Assembly (NCBI RefSeq): GCF_001562425.1
Contig: NZ_LOED01000018.1
Location: forward strand, 1 to 49,533
Source of the DNA: Fervidicola ferrireducens
GTDB lineage: Bacteria; Bacillota; Thermosediminibacteria; Thermosediminibacterales; Thermosediminibacteraceae
Length of the DNA stretch: 49,533 nt
Reading direction: 5' to 3'
Within the stretch, counting starts at the first letter, position 1. Each line of letters starts with the position of its first letter. Both the position numbers and the translations under genes were made by a program. Shown here piece by piece: positions 17,167 through 25,700 of this stretch. A model generated the notes under the pieces. It saw only the letters and a program-made list of their open reading frames with translations, was not told the origin of the DNA and ran no database searches.

Positions 17167-17697
17167 TTATTCTTCGACAACCTTCTCGTAAAATCCTTTC
17201 GGATGATCGCAGGCCGGGCATTTCTCCGGCGGTTCCGTTCCCTCATGTATGTACCCGCAGTTTCGGCAGCGCCATTTGACCGGCTTTTCGCTCTTGAAAA
17301 GGGTGCCCTCTTTCAGCTCAGAAAGCAGCTTGCGGTATCTTTCCTCGTGGACCTTCTCAACTTCTGCCACCTTCTCAAAGCGTTCGGCTATTTCATGAAA
17401 CCCCTCTTCTCTAGCAACTTTTGCAAATTCCTTGTACATGCTGGTCCATTCGTAGTTCTCGCCTGCCGCAGCTTCTTCTAAATTTTTGGCAGTATCGCCG
17501 ATGAGTCCTAGATATTTTGCCCACACTTTTGCGTGTTCTTTCTCATTTTCCGCCGTTTCCATAAAAATAGCGGCAATTTTCTCGTAACCTTCTTTTTTTG
17601 CTATAGAGGCGAAATAAGTATATTTGTTCCTTGCCTGAGATTCGCCGGCAAAAGCTTCCCAAAGATTTTTTTCAGTTCTTGTACCTTTTAATTCCAT
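17167..17697 (-). CDS. rbr: Rubrerythrin
   Basis: 176 residues. A four-helix diiron domain (about 1-140) has the carboxylate/His ligands in [13 protein letters not shown] and AENEKEHAK, repeated as [18 protein letters not shown] and [12 protein letters not shown]-terminal rubredoxin domain has CRNC and CPAC. Rubrerythrin reduces hydrogen peroxide to water in the cytoplasm of anaerobes. The promoter carries a PerR-like box, so peroxide induction is expected. ATG 17697 is chosen since GGGGGG lies seven bases upstream; the preceding TTG is less well placed. Confidence 0.95.
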   Translation of the reverse strand: MELKGTRTEKNLWEAFAGESQARNKYTYFASIAKKEGYEKIAAIFMETAENEKEHAKVWAKYLGLIGDTAKNLEEAAAGENYEWTSMYKEFAKVAREEGFHEIAERFEKVAEVEKVHEERYRKLLSELKEGTLFKSEKPVKWRCRNCGYIHEGTEPPEKCPACDHPKGFYEKVVEE

Positions 17698-17712
17698 CAA
17701 ACATCCCCCCTT

Positions 17713-17767
17713 AATAGTAATTATTACTATTTGCTCCTATTATACATTAAAATTTTTCAAATTTCAA
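17713..17767 (-). promoter_or_regulatory. Rubrerythrin promoter with PerR-like box
   Basis: Minus-strand TTGAAA (17762-17767), 17 bases, TATAAT (17739-17744). Just downstream, over the transcription start, is a 9-1-9 perfect palindrome AATAGTAATTATTACTATT (17713-17731), matching the 7-1-7 layout of PerR/Fur boxes. Confidence 0.75.
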
Positions 17768-17784
17768 GAGCCAAAAATTTTTTC

Positions 17785-18729
17785 TTACCCTTCACTGCCA
17801 TCCTGCTTCTGCGCAAAAAATTTAAATATTTCCATTGGCAGGGGGAATATTACCGTGGAATTCTTTTCCACCGCAATTTCGCTCAAAGTTTGAAGCTGTC
17901 TTAGCTGCAAGGCTCCGGGGTTTTTTGAAATTATGCTCGCCGCCTCCGAAAGCTTTTCTGCCGCCTGAAGTTCGCCTTCTGCTCTTATTATCTTGGCTCT
18001 TCTTTCCCTTTCAGCTTCAGCCTGCTTTGCCATGGCCCTTTTCATCTCTTCCGGAAGTTCTATGGATTTAATTTCGGTTGCTGTTACCTTAACGCCCCAC
18101 GGGTCGGTGGCCCTGTCCAGTTCCTCCCTCAACATTTCATTTAATTCCTGGCGCTTGGCCAATATGTCGTCTAAATCGTACTTTCCCAGTATAGCCCTCA
18201 ATATGGTCTGCGCAAGAAGGCTTGTGGCGTTGAAGTAATTTTGAACCTTCAAAACGGCAAGTTCCGGTTGGAACACGTTAAAATAAACAACAGCGTCAAT
18301 CATTACGGGAATATTGTCTTTTGTTATAATTTCCTGGCGCGGCACGTCTATGGTCGCAGTCCTCAGGTCGACGACTAACAAACGGTCTATTCCAAAGGGC
18401 ATTATGACGTTTATACCTGGACCCACCACGTAAGCGAATTTGCCAAACCTCAAAAGAACCCCCCGCTGGTACTCGTTTACAATTTTAATTGTATTCGCCA
18501 TCAACGAGATTAGCACCGCAAGGAAAACAAAAGATACAACGGGGTTTCCCATCATAAGCGAAGCAAGGAAGATTACAGCAGATATAGCCGAAGTAAAAGC
18601 GATAACGGACGTTCTCTTTGAGTTAACTGCAAAACCTATCCATAGCACTATGAGTAGAATCTCGACAAGCAACACCACGAAGTTCACGGTTCTAAAAAAA
18701 CTCTCAAATGGATAAAAAATGAAATCCAT
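17785..18729 (-). CDS. Slipin (stomatin-like SPFH protein)
   Basis: 314 residues. The N-terminus has two to three hydrophobic stretches (about residues 15-80), followed by the SPFH/band 7 domain (EYQRGVLLRFGKF at about 88, then GPGINVIMPFGID) and a helical, coiled-coil-prone region (AKQAEAERERRAKIIRAEGE). Slipins form oligomers on the membrane and are thought to organise microdomains or regulate membrane proteases. The usual NfeD-type protease partner is not next to it. AAAGGAGG precedes the ATG. Confidence 0.88.
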   Translation of the reverse strand: MDFIFYPFESFFRTVNFVVLLVEILLIVLWIGFAVNSKRTSVIAFTSAISAVIFLASLMMGNPVVSFVFLAVLISLMANTIKIVNEYQRGVLLRFGKFAYVVGPGINVIMPFGIDRLLVVDLRTATIDVPRQEIITKDNIPVMIDAVVYFNVFQPELAVLKVQNYFNATSLLAQTILRAILGKYDLDDILAKRQELNEMLREELDRATDPWGVKVTATEIKSIELPEEMKRAMAKQAEAERERRAKIIRAEGELQAAEKLSEAASIISKNPGALQLRQLQTLSEIAVEKNSTVIFPLPMEIFKFFAQKQDGSEG

Positions 18730-18900
18730 AAAAAACCTCCTTTTAATCTCTGCCCCTATTTATAATTCTTTCTTTATTTTAACATTTTCTTTCAACATTG
18801 TAAGTATAAAATACAGCCTGACAATAAATTTTTTCTTCCTGCCAAGACTATTTTTGGCCCCCTAATCTTTTTGGAGCCTATAACACTGAGACAATGTTTT

Positions 18901-19653
18901 TTAAACCAAAAGCTTTTTATAAAGACTTACAAGTTTTTCTGCTGTCGATTTTTGCCTGCACCTATCGCAGAGCAGTTCTTTCATATCAATGCCAAGCCTG
19001 TTTTTCATGTATTCGTACTGCTCCCGCGTGATAAAGTACCTGCCGCAACTTGTGCATTTTAAAAGTTCGAAGGTCCTGTTCCATATGACCCGCTTGCCTT
19101 TACACTCCCGCACCTCGATAGCTCCGGTGGGACAAACATGAGCACATGAAGCGCATCCAATGCAGTCCACCGGAGGCTCTTCGAAAGGAGGCGCTACCTT
19201 TTTAGTAGCCCCCCTGTTTACGGTTGAAATCGCCATCGACCCGAGCTTCTCACAGGCCTTTACGCATAAACCGCAAAGAACACATTTTTCTTTCTCATCT
19301 ACTATGAATCTGGTTTCTTCCGGTATTCCATATTCCTCTTTTAACTTTTTTATATATTCACTTCCAGGAGCCCGGGCAGCAAGAAGCCTTATTATGTTCC
19401 GGCGCATTCTATGAATCTTTTCGGAATTGGTATAAACTTTGATTTCTCCTGTGATGGGGTAAAGGCAGGACACCACTACCTTATTCTTTCCTCTCTCGTA
19501 AACTTCTACTATGCACAAGCGGCAGCTTCCCTGTCCCGGCACTGTATCCGAATGACATAACGTGGGAATATGAATGCCGTTCCTTCGTGCCACGTCAAGG
19601 ATGTACTCTCCGTATTCGGCTTCGAATTCTTTGTCATCTATTATAACCTTCAT
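18901..19653 (-). CDS. NuoG/HydA N-terminal-like iron-sulfur subunit
   Basis: 250 residues. The first 80 form a [2Fe-2S] domain ([15 protein letters not shown], then SCLYP). There follow a His-Cys type [4Fe-4S] region (about 80-115), two [4Fe-4S] motifs ([24 protein letters not shown]) and a C-terminal CTSC...CDRC zinc-like pair. The H-cluster domain of Fe-hydrogenase and the molybdopterin domain of formate dehydrogenase are both absent, so it only relays electrons. Its ATG overlaps the upstream stop by four bases with GGGAGGG in front. It is the last gene of the aldehyde oxidoreductase operon. Confidence 0.85.
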   Translation of the reverse strand: MKVIIDDKEFEAEYGEYILDVARRNGIHIPTLCHSDTVPGQGSCRLCIVEVYERGKNKVVVSCLYPITGEIKVYTNSEKIHRMRRNIIRLLAARAPGSEYIKKLKEEYGIPEETRFIVDEKEKCVLCGLCVKACEKLGSMAISTVNRGATKKVAPPFEEPPVDCIGCASCAHVCPTGAIEVRECKGKRVIWNRTFELLKCTSCGRYFITREQYEYMKNRLGIDMKELLCDRCRQKSTAEKLVSLYKKLLV

Positions 19654-21476
19654 TCCGTCGCCCTCCCCGCCACTTCCACCGCACCGAACCTGCAGACTTC
19701 CCTGCAAGTTCCACACACGGTGCAAATGCCCTGGTCTATCTCATATATTTTACCTTGTTTGCCCGAAATTGCTCCTGCAGGGCACCTTTTAGCGCAAAGG
19801 CTGCAGCCTCTGCATAAATCTGGATTGATGCGATAAGAAGTGAGCTTTTTGCATACGCCGGCCGGACACCTTTTTTCCTTTATATGGGCGAGATATTCGT
19901 CTTTAAAGTATTTTATGGTCGTCAGCACAGGGTTGGGAGCGGTCTTGCCCAAGCCGCAAAGAGAAGCTTCCTTTACGGTTTCTGAAAGCTCAAGGAGCAG
20001 CTCTATGTCTTCTTCCCTACCTTCACCTGCACATATATCTTCCAGTACTTCCAGCATCCGCCTTATTCCTTCCCGGCAGGGGGTGCATTTGCCGCAGGAT
20101 TCCTCGGATAGAAATTTCAAATAATACCTTGCCACTTCCACCATGCACGTTCTGTCGTCCATAACTATCATGCCGCCGGAACCCATCATTGAACCCGCAT
20201 CCGACAGCGAATCAAAATCAACGGGAAGGTCCAGCAAAGCCTCGGGAATGCAACCGCCCGAAGGTCCGCCGGTCTGAACGGCTTTGAACTTGCCGCTGCC
20301 TGCTATACCTCCTCCTATACCGAAAATTATCTCCCTCAAAGTCATCCCCATAGGCACTTCTATGAGGCCAGTGTTTTTCACCTTTCCCACGAGGGAGAAA
20401 ACTTTCGTGCCCTTGCTTTTTTCCGTTCCAATGGAAGAAAACCATTCGGCTCCCCGGGTTATAATGACAGGCACGTTGGCCCACGTCTCCACGTTGTTGA
20501 GAACCGTAGGTTTTCCCCACAAACCCTTTTCGGTTGACCTGATGTACTTCACCCTCGGCTCGCCCACCCTTCCTTCAATGGAAGCCATAAGAGCCGTGGA
20601 TTCCCCGCAAACGAAAGCTCCGCCGCCCCTTACCACCTCTATATCTAAGCTAAAGCCGCTCCCCATAATGTCCCGGCCGAGATACCCACGAATGTAGGCG
20701 TCTTCTATCGCTTTAGACACGTTCCGGACGGCCAGTGAGTATTCGTCCCTTATGTATATAAACCCTTTTTCAGCTCCGACAGCATACGCACCTATGATCA
20801 TTCCTTCAATTACGCTATGGGGGTCTCCCTCCATTATGCTCCTGTCCATAAAGGCCCCAGGGTCGCCCTCGTCGCCGTTGCAAACCACATACTTTGGAAA
20901 GTCGTTTGTCTTACTGCACTGCCTCCACTTGTAACCGGTGGGGAATCCGGCTCCTCCCCGGCCTCTTAAACCCGAACGCTCAATCTCGGATATAACCTGC
21001 TCGGGCGACATCTCAAAAAGGGCCTTTTTTAAGGCCTCGTATCCACCCCTTTCGATGTAATCGTCTATACACGCGGGATCAATCTGACCTATGTTCCTGA
21101 GAGCTATCTTAAACTGCTTTTTGTAAAACTCGCTCTCTTTAAAGGACCTCACCCGTTTCCCGGAAGAAGCATCCAGGTAAAGGAGCCTTTCTATGACATC
21201 GCCTTTTAAAATGGTCCTTTCGAAAATTTCATCGACATCGGATACGCTAACTTTACAGTAAAAGATATCATCCGGCAGCACCTGGATTATAGGCCCTCTC
21301 TCGCAAAGGCCGTTGCAGCCCGTGGCCTTCAACACCGGTATGACCGGAAAACCGCTCTCTAACTCCGCAGCCTTGTCTTTTAATTTTTTATAGATTTCCA
21401 TGCTGTTGTTGGCAAGGCAGCCGGTGCCGCAGCATACCAGCACCGTCCTGCGCGGAACTTGCACCATACCATTCAT
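19650..21476 (-). CDS. NuoF/HydB-like NAD(H)- and FMN-binding subunit
   Basis: 608 residues. An N-terminal thioredoxin-like [2Fe-2S] domain ([13 protein letters not shown], later CNGLCERGP) is followed by the NADH/FMN domain ([30 protein letters not shown]), an SLBB fold, a [4Fe-4S] motif ([12 protein letters not shown]) and two C-terminal ferredoxin clusters ([22 protein letters not shown]). This is the layout of HydB of bifurcating hydrogenases and related complexes. It probably transfers electrons between NAD(H), ferredoxin and the aldehyde oxidoreductase. It follows the NuoE gene by three bases. Good GGGGGA site before the ATG. Confidence 0.9.
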   Translation of the reverse strand: MNGMVQVPRRTVLVCCGTGCLANNSMEIYKKLKDKAAELESGFPVIPVLKATGCNGLCERGPIIQVLPDDIFYCKVSVSDVDEIFERTILKGDVIERLLYLDASSGKRVRSFKESEFYKKQFKIALRNIGQIDPACIDDYIERGGYEALKKALFEMSPEQVISEIERSGLRGRGGAGFPTGYKWRQCSKTNDFPKYVVCNGDEGDPGAFMDRSIMEGDPHSVIEGMIIGAYAVGAEKGFIYIRDEYSLAVRNVSKAIEDAYIRGYLGRDIMGSGFSLDIEVVRGGGAFVCGESTALMASIEGRVGEPRVKYIRSTEKGLWGKPTVLNNVETWANVPVIITRGAEWFSSIGTEKSKGTKVFSLVGKVKNTGLIEVPMGMTLREIIFGIGGGIAGSGKFKAVQTGGPSGGCIPEALLDLPVDFDSLSDAGSMMGSGGMIVMDDRTCMVEVARYYLKFLSEESCGKCTPCREGIRRMLEVLEDICAGEGREEDIELLLELSETVKEASLCGLGKTAPNPVLTTIKYFKDEYLAHIKEKRCPAGVCKKLTSYRINPDLCRGCSLCAKRCPAGAISGKQGKIYEIDQGICTVCGTCREVCRFGAVEVAGRATE

Positions 21477-21479
21477 CGC

Positions 21480-21953
21480 TCAATCCCCCGTACTTTCCAG
21501 GATATCTTTTACCATGGCCGGCTTTAAATTGCCGTAGTATTTGTCGTTTATAACCATCACGGGAGCCAAGGCACAGGAGCCGAGGCAATTTACCGTTTCC
21601 AAAGAAAACTTCCCGTCTTTTGTCACCTCACCGGGTGATATGGAAAGTTGTTTTTTTATCTCCTCAACAATGTCCAAAGAACCCCTTATATGGCAGGCTG
21701 TGCCGTCACATACTTTAATCACATACCTTCCCTTTGGCTTTAAGCTCAGGGCCTTGTAGAAGGTAGCCATGCTGTAAAGACTGCTCAAAGGTATTCCTAA
21801 ATAATCGCGGACCTCGTTCAGCGCTTCCCTCGGCAGGTAGTTGTAAGTCTTTTGGATGTCCTGGAGTATGGCAAGCAGGAACCTGCGTTCCTTCGGGTAT
21901 TTTTCGAGAATGGATTTTACTTTTAGAATACCCTCCTCTGGTTTTTCACGCAT
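21480..21953 (-). CDS. NuoE-like [2Fe-2S] subunit
   Basis: 157 residues, normal length for NuoE/HydC. The helical N-terminus contains YNYLPREALNEVRDYLGIP, and the thioredoxin-like C-terminus carries the four cysteines of the cluster (CDGTACHIRG and CLGSCALAP). It partners the NuoF-like protein encoded three bases downstream and passes electrons from or to the flavin site. Start ATG is preceded by AAGGTGGG. Confidence 0.92.
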   Translation of the reverse strand: MREKPEEGILKVKSILEKYPKERRFLLAILQDIQKTYNYLPREALNEVRDYLGIPLSSLYSMATFYKALSLKPKGRYVIKVCDGTACHIRGSLDIVEEIKKQLSISPGEVTKDGKFSLETVNCLGSCALAPVMVINDKYYGNLKPAMVKDILESTGD

Positions 21954-21988
21954 ATAAACCCACCTTCCACCTTCAAATAAAAACCGTT

Positions 21989-22261
21989 TTACCGGCCTCC
22001 GGCGACGACCGGAAAAAGGCTTACTTCATCATCCTCCTTTAATTCGGTATCAAGCCCCTTAAGGTCCAATATGTTTCTGCCATTTACGAGAACGATTACC
22101 CTGCCGCTTAAATTTTCTTTGTCGAAAAGCTCTTTTTCGAATCTTTCTCCGAAGCGCCCGCAAAGCTCTCCGAGAAGCTGCCTTACAGTTTCACACCGGC
22201 TGACTTCAACTTCTCTTCCTCCCGCATAATCTCTAAGATAGGCAAACAATTTAACTTTCAT
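21989..22261 (-). CDS. MoaD/ThiS-like sulfur carrier of the aldehyde oxidoreductase operon
   Basis: 90 residues with a MoaD beta-grasp pattern (KVKLFAYLRDYAG, VLVNGRNILDLKGL, LKEDDEVSLFPVVAGGR). Such carriers often accompany tungsten/molybdenum aldehyde oxidoreductase genes and probably donate sulfur to the metallopterin. The last residues are Gly-Gly-Arg: the active Gly-Gly is capped by one arginine, so trimming would be needed before thiocarboxylation. ATG 22261 follows GAGGT at six bases; the upstream ATG lacks a site. Confidence 0.8.
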   Translation of the reverse strand: MKVKLFAYLRDYAGGREVEVSRCETVRQLLGELCGRFGERFEKELFDKENLSGRVIVLVNGRNILDLKGLDTELKEDDEVSLFPVVAGGR

Positions 22262-22287
22262 GGCATTACCTCGCAAAAAATAATTTC

Positions 22288-22320
22288 AGACTGCAGGCCC
22301 GAAAAAGGAACCTGCAGTCT
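22288..22320. other. Stem-loop between the oxidoreductase and carrier genes
   Basis: Perfect 10-base stem AGACTGCAGG / CCTGCAGTCT. The T tract is on the plus-strand side, while the operon runs on the minus strand where the tail is only partly T-rich. It may act as an intra-operon attenuator or mRNA-stability hairpin rather than a full terminator. Confidence 0.55.
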
Positions 22321-22331
22321 TTTTTATCTTA

Positions 22332-24140
22332 CTATCTTATTCCAAGCTCCTCGAGCTTGGCGTCGGTGGGTATGCCGTCTTCATTCCAGCCCCTTACCTC
22401 ATAATATTCTTTGAGCATAACATCCAATTCCACAACTTTGCCTTTACCCGCACCGGTCTTGAGAGGTTCGTTTAACAGCCTTGGCGGCAGAGTGTCATCG
22501 GCCTTTGTAAATCCGGCACCTAAATTAAACATCCTCTCTAAGTTCCATATCCTCTCGCCTATTTTCATCACTTCTTCATCAGAATAATCCAAACCGATAG
22601 CCGCTTTCAGCATGGCCGAGATTTCCGGAAGGCCTATAGCAAAAGTGGTAAAGAGGCAAATACCTGCGGAATCTACCACCGCCGTTAAATCCTGAAATGT
22701 CTTCAGCCACTTTGCTTTATCTTTTGTTACCAGCGGGTCTAATTTTACGGGTATTCCGAGAATCTCTGGAGAGGTCATATAACCTCTTACATGGCAGCCG
22801 CCCCGGTTTGAAGTGGCATACTCCAGTCCCATGCCCTGAATTCCCCTGGCATCGTATGCCGGCATTTCCTGCTTTTTAACCGACATGGAAAGCTCGGGAT
22901 GTCCGTAGGATGATGCTAGCCTGTAGGAACCTTCCGCCAGTTTATCGCCGAATCCTTCCCTCAAACCCGTCATTCTGGTCAGCTCCACGATGGCGTCGGC
23001 ATTTCCGAAGGGGGCCTCCATGCCGATTTCTTCTTTTGAAATTATACCTTTTTCATACATCTCCATGGTGCAGGCAATCGTTGCCCCCATAGTTATGGGG
23101 TCCAGCCCAAGTTCATTACATATGAAGTTGGCCTTGCATATGGCCGCCAGGTCCCTCACGCCGCAGCTTGCTCCCAAAGCCCATCCCGCTTCATACTCCG
23201 GGCCTTCGCCAAAACTCTTGTACTTCCCTTCAGGAACCCTGGTAACCCTGCCGCAGCCTATCGAGCAGCCGAAACACCCTTTATTCCGGACCAAATATTT
23301 TTCCCGCAATGCTTCTCCGCTGATTTCTTCGGCGTATTCGAAGTATCCGCCGTCTCTCCAGTTTCGAGTCGGAAGAGCTCCCACCTGATTCAGGATGTTA
23401 ATGAGTATTTCAGTACCATACATCGGAAGGCCCGTACCGGTTACCGGGTGCTCCTTCAGTTTTCTTCGGGCATCGACACAAGCCTTATAGAAGGCTTCGG
23501 GATCGGCCACATCGACGGACTTCGTCCCCCGTACGACAACGGCTTTGAGGTTTTTCGAACCCATCACCGCGCCCATTCCTGAACGGCCGGCGGCTCTATG
23601 CTTGTCGTTCATCACCGTTGCAAAGAGCACCAATTTTTCGCCAGCAGGCCCGATACACGCAACCCTTGCGTCTTCCGCAGTCTCCTTTAACAATTGGTCG
23701 GTAGTCTCGAAAGTATTCTTGCCCCACAGGTGCTCTGCCGACCTCAGCTCTACATGATCGTCGTTTATCCAAAGGTAAACCGGTTTTTCTGCCCTGCCTT
23801 CAAAGATAATCCCATCGTAACCTGCGAACTTGAGCTCCGGGCCGAAATGCCCTCCTGAGTTCGCTCCACCGATCGTTCCGGTAAGGGGGGCCTTTGCCAC
23901 AACCTCGTACCTGCCGGGGCTTGCAGCCATGGTGCCGGTGAGGGGCCCGGTCATGAAAATCAATTTATTCTCAGGGCTTAACGGCTCAATTCCCGGGTCT
24001 ACTTCATCCGTCAAAATTTTGACTCCAAGGCCTCGTCCCCCTATGTACATATGGGCATCTTTTAAATCCAAACTTTCCTTTTTAATGCTTCCTTCGGTAA
24101 GATTTACTCTAAGTATCGTCCCCTTCCACCCGAACATCAT
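22332..24140 (-). CDS. Tungsten-type aldehyde ferredoxin oxidoreductase
   Basis: 602 residues, full family length. The N-terminal domain includes [12 protein letters not shown] and [17 protein letters not shown], typical of pterin binding. The [4Fe-4S] cluster ligands are [10 protein letters not shown] (about residue 290) and a C-terminal cysteine in SAGICLF (about 500). The family oxidises aldehydes to acids, or the reverse, with a bis-pterin tungsten site and ferredoxin. The gene overlaps the upstream polyferredoxin by four bases and is followed by a MoaD-like carrier and NuoE/F/G-like genes, suggesting one complex. Substrate cannot be told from sequence. Confidence 0.92.
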   Translation of the reverse strand: MMFGWKGTILRVNLTEGSIKKESLDLKDAHMYIGGRGLGVKILTDEVDPGIEPLSPENKLIFMTGPLTGTMAASPGRYEVVAKAPLTGTIGGANSGGHFGPELKFAGYDGIIFEGRAEKPVYLWINDDHVELRSAEHLWGKNTFETTDQLLKETAEDARVACIGPAGEKLVLFATVMNDKHRAAGRSGMGAVMGSKNLKAVVVRGTKSVDVADPEAFYKACVDARRKLKEHPVTGTGLPMYGTEILINILNQVGALPTRNWRDGGYFEYAEEISGEALREKYLVRNKGCFGCSIGCGRVTRVPEGKYKSFGEGPEYEAGWALGASCGVRDLAAICKANFICNELGLDPITMGATIACTMEMYEKGIISKEEIGMEAPFGNADAIVELTRMTGLREGFGDKLAEGSYRLASSYGHPELSMSVKKQEMPAYDARGIQGMGLEYATSNRGGCHVRGYMTSPEILGIPVKLDPLVTKDKAKWLKTFQDLTAVVDSAGICLFTTFAIGLPEISAMLKAAIGLDYSDEEVMKIGERIWNLERMFNLGAGFTKADDTLPPRLLNEPLKTGAGKGKVVELDVMLKEYYEVRGWNEDGIPTDAKLEELGIR

Positions 24141-24649
24141 TCATTCCCCTCCCCGAAAAGTTCCTTAAATTTTTCGGCAATGGCCTTTTTCCTTTCTATG
24201 GCGCTAGGAACAGGTTCTTTAAACTCAATAGCGCCCGAGGGGCAGAATTCCGCACACTTTGGCTCGCCGCCGCAAAGGTCGCACTTTGCTATTTTGCCCT
24301 CTACATGGCTGAAAGAAATATTGCCAAGAGGGCATGCGCTTATACACAGCTTGCACCCGATGCATTTTTTCTCATCGAACGCCACCACGCCTTCTTCCGT
24401 CCTTGTAATAGCAGAAGTAGGACATACTTTCATGCAGTACGGCTCCTCGCACTGCATGCACATCATGGGCACCGAGATTGCCATCTCTTCGAAAGAAAAC
24501 ACCGATACTCTCGAAATTCTGGGGTTGAAGGCGCGGATTTTAGAAAAAGAGCACACAATCTCACATGTCCTGCAGCCTATGCATTTTTCCGGAGACAGTA
24601 AGAGAACCTTGTTCATGACTGTCTGGCCGTCAGGTTTTCCTGAGGCCAT
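24137..24649 (-). CDS. Four-cluster ferredoxin partner of the aldehyde oxidoreductase
   Basis: 170 residues with four [4Fe-4S] cysteine groups: [35 protein letters not shown] and [14 protein letters not shown]. It matches the small electron-transfer subunit (AorA/HycB-like) of aldehyde oxidoreductases and passes electrons from the tungsten subunit to the NuoE/F/G-like module. It is the first gene of the operon; AAAGGAGG precedes the ATG at 24649, which is preferred over an ATG six codons upstream. Confidence 0.88.
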   Translation of the reverse strand: MASGKPDGQTVMNKVLLLSPEKCIGCRTCEIVCSFSKIRAFNPRISRVSVFSFEEMAISVPMMCMQCEEPYCMKVCPTSAITRTEEGVVAFDEKKCIGCKLCISACPLGNISFSHVEGKIAKCDLCGGEPKCAEFCPSGAIEFKEPVPSAIERKKAIAEKFKELFGEGNE

Positions 24650-24757
24650 CACGCACCTCCTTTTCATGAAATTAATTATATTTTTACTAAACTGTACTTT
24701 CTTACTATATATATTCTATTTATTTTCTCAATATCCTGCTAATTTGCATTACTAAAA

Positions 24758-24780
24758 TAAGCGGGCTTGTCTCCCGCTTA
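24758..24780. other. Isolated stem-loop in the AOR-thioesterase intergenic region
   Basis: TAAGCGGG / CCCGCTTA with a seven-base loop; the minus-strand tail is T-rich. No gene ends here, so it may be a relic terminator. The rest of 24,650-24,940 is AT-rich and shows only a short tandem AAGTTAAAA repeat (near 24,861-24,880). Confidence 0.35.
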
Positions 24781-24940
24781 CCTTAATTTTCTATATTTTT
24801 TCGGTTCGATGTCGCATAAATTGTTTCCTTATCCCCTTTTTTCGATAAATATTCTTATGTAAGTTAAAAGTAAGTTAAAAATTCAATTGGTAAAATTATT
24901 ATTGAAAGGTACATGTCAATTATAATTCGGGAGGTAAACA

Positions 24941-25375
24941 ATGACGGTACTAAATAAAGGAATAAAGCAGGAGCTTTACAAAGAAATCATAAACGACTTT
25001 CAAAATTCACCGCTCGTAAAATTGCTGGGCTTCAATATGCTAGAAATAGGAAACGGAATCGTCGTCATTGAATTTCAACCACGTAAGGAGGTATTAAATA
25101 CTCTTGGAATACTTCACGGCGGCGTATCCGCCACTCTTTGCGACACCGCAATGGGATTTTCCGTAAAATCCCTCGGGAAAATCTCCACCACCGTAGAAAT
25201 GAAAGTGAACTATTTATACCCGATAAATTTAGGCGAAAGAGTCAGGGCTTGCGGGAAAGTCATTAAAGTTGGCGAGAATATCTGCGTGGCAGAAGGTGAA
25301 ATTATAAATGAAATTAATAAAGTTGCGGTAAAATCACTCGGAACTTACTTTATCTTGAAAAAGTATGGGAATTAA
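24941..25375 (+). CDS. PaaI-family hotdog thioesterase
   Basis: 144 residues. A single hotdog domain with the family motif LGILHGGVSATLCDTAMGF (about residues 56-74): the central helix follows an HGG turn, and the aspartate in CDTA is the expected catalytic residue. Members hydrolyse acyl-CoA thioesters, often aromatic or medium-chain. It is monocistronic, with GGGAGGT before the ATG and a hairpin after the stop. The true substrate is unknown. Confidence 0.85.
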   Translation: MTVLNKGIKQELYKEIINDFQNSPLVKLLGFNMLEIGNGIVVIEFQPRKEVLNTLGILHGGVSATLCDTAMGFSVKSLGKISTTVEMKVNYLYPINLGERVRACGKVIKVGENICVAEGEIINEINKVAVKSLGTYFILKKYGN

Positions 25376-25403
25376 CAGTTTTATGTCTTTATTAAAAGAA
25401 TTT

Positions 25404-25441
25404 GCCCTCTGAAGTAATACTCACAATTTACTTCAGAGGGC
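25404..25441. terminator. Stem-loop terminator after the thioesterase gene
   Basis: Perfect 14-base stem GCCCTCTGAAGTAA / TTACTTCAGAGGGC. The T tail is modest on both strands. It also faces the leftward-reading remnant at 25473-25700. Confidence 0.65.
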
Positions 25442-25472
25442 GATCATTTTCATCGCGCTTTTATTTTTCGCA

Positions 25473-25700
25473 TCATCTCCCGCCTATGGGAACCAAAAAT
25501 ACTTCATCGCCATCCTTCAGCTTTGTATCCTTCCCTTTTTTCGGACCCTTTACCATTTTTTCCGATGCCACTTTCGTGCCATCGGCTAATATCGCGCCGA
25601 AACCCTCTCTGCTGTGCTAATGCGGGATACAGCCCGGTGCTTCTTTGAATGCTTCTAACATCTTCGCGTGAACTTCTTTGAAAGCCTCTAATGCATTTGA
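25473..25700 (-). pseudogene. Remnant of a MoaD/ThiS-like sulfur carrier
   Basis: Reading leftward from just after the stop of the PLP enzyme, and in its frame, the DNA encodes a helix-like segment (ALEAFKEVHAKMLEAFKEAP), an in-frame TAG, then GFGAILADGTKVASE and a typical carrier end LKDGDEVFLVPIGGR before TGA. No start codon with a ribosome site precedes it, and the N-terminal strands of the beta-grasp fold are missing. I read it as a decayed gene fused by deletion to the end of the preceding gene. Its Gly-Gly-Arg end matches that of the carrier at 21989-22261. Confidence 0.55.

Noticed and set aside
18901-21953. Fe-hydrogenase operon (HydABC/HndABCD)
   Set aside because: The HydA-like subunit ends without any H-cluster motifs and the operon begins with an aldehyde oxidoreductase, so a hydrogenase is not encoded.
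25473-25700. Pyrrolysine read-through of the in-frame TAG
   Set aside because: No start codon or ribosome site precedes the segment, the N-terminal strands are missing, and no pyrrolysine genes are in view; a pseudogene is simpler.
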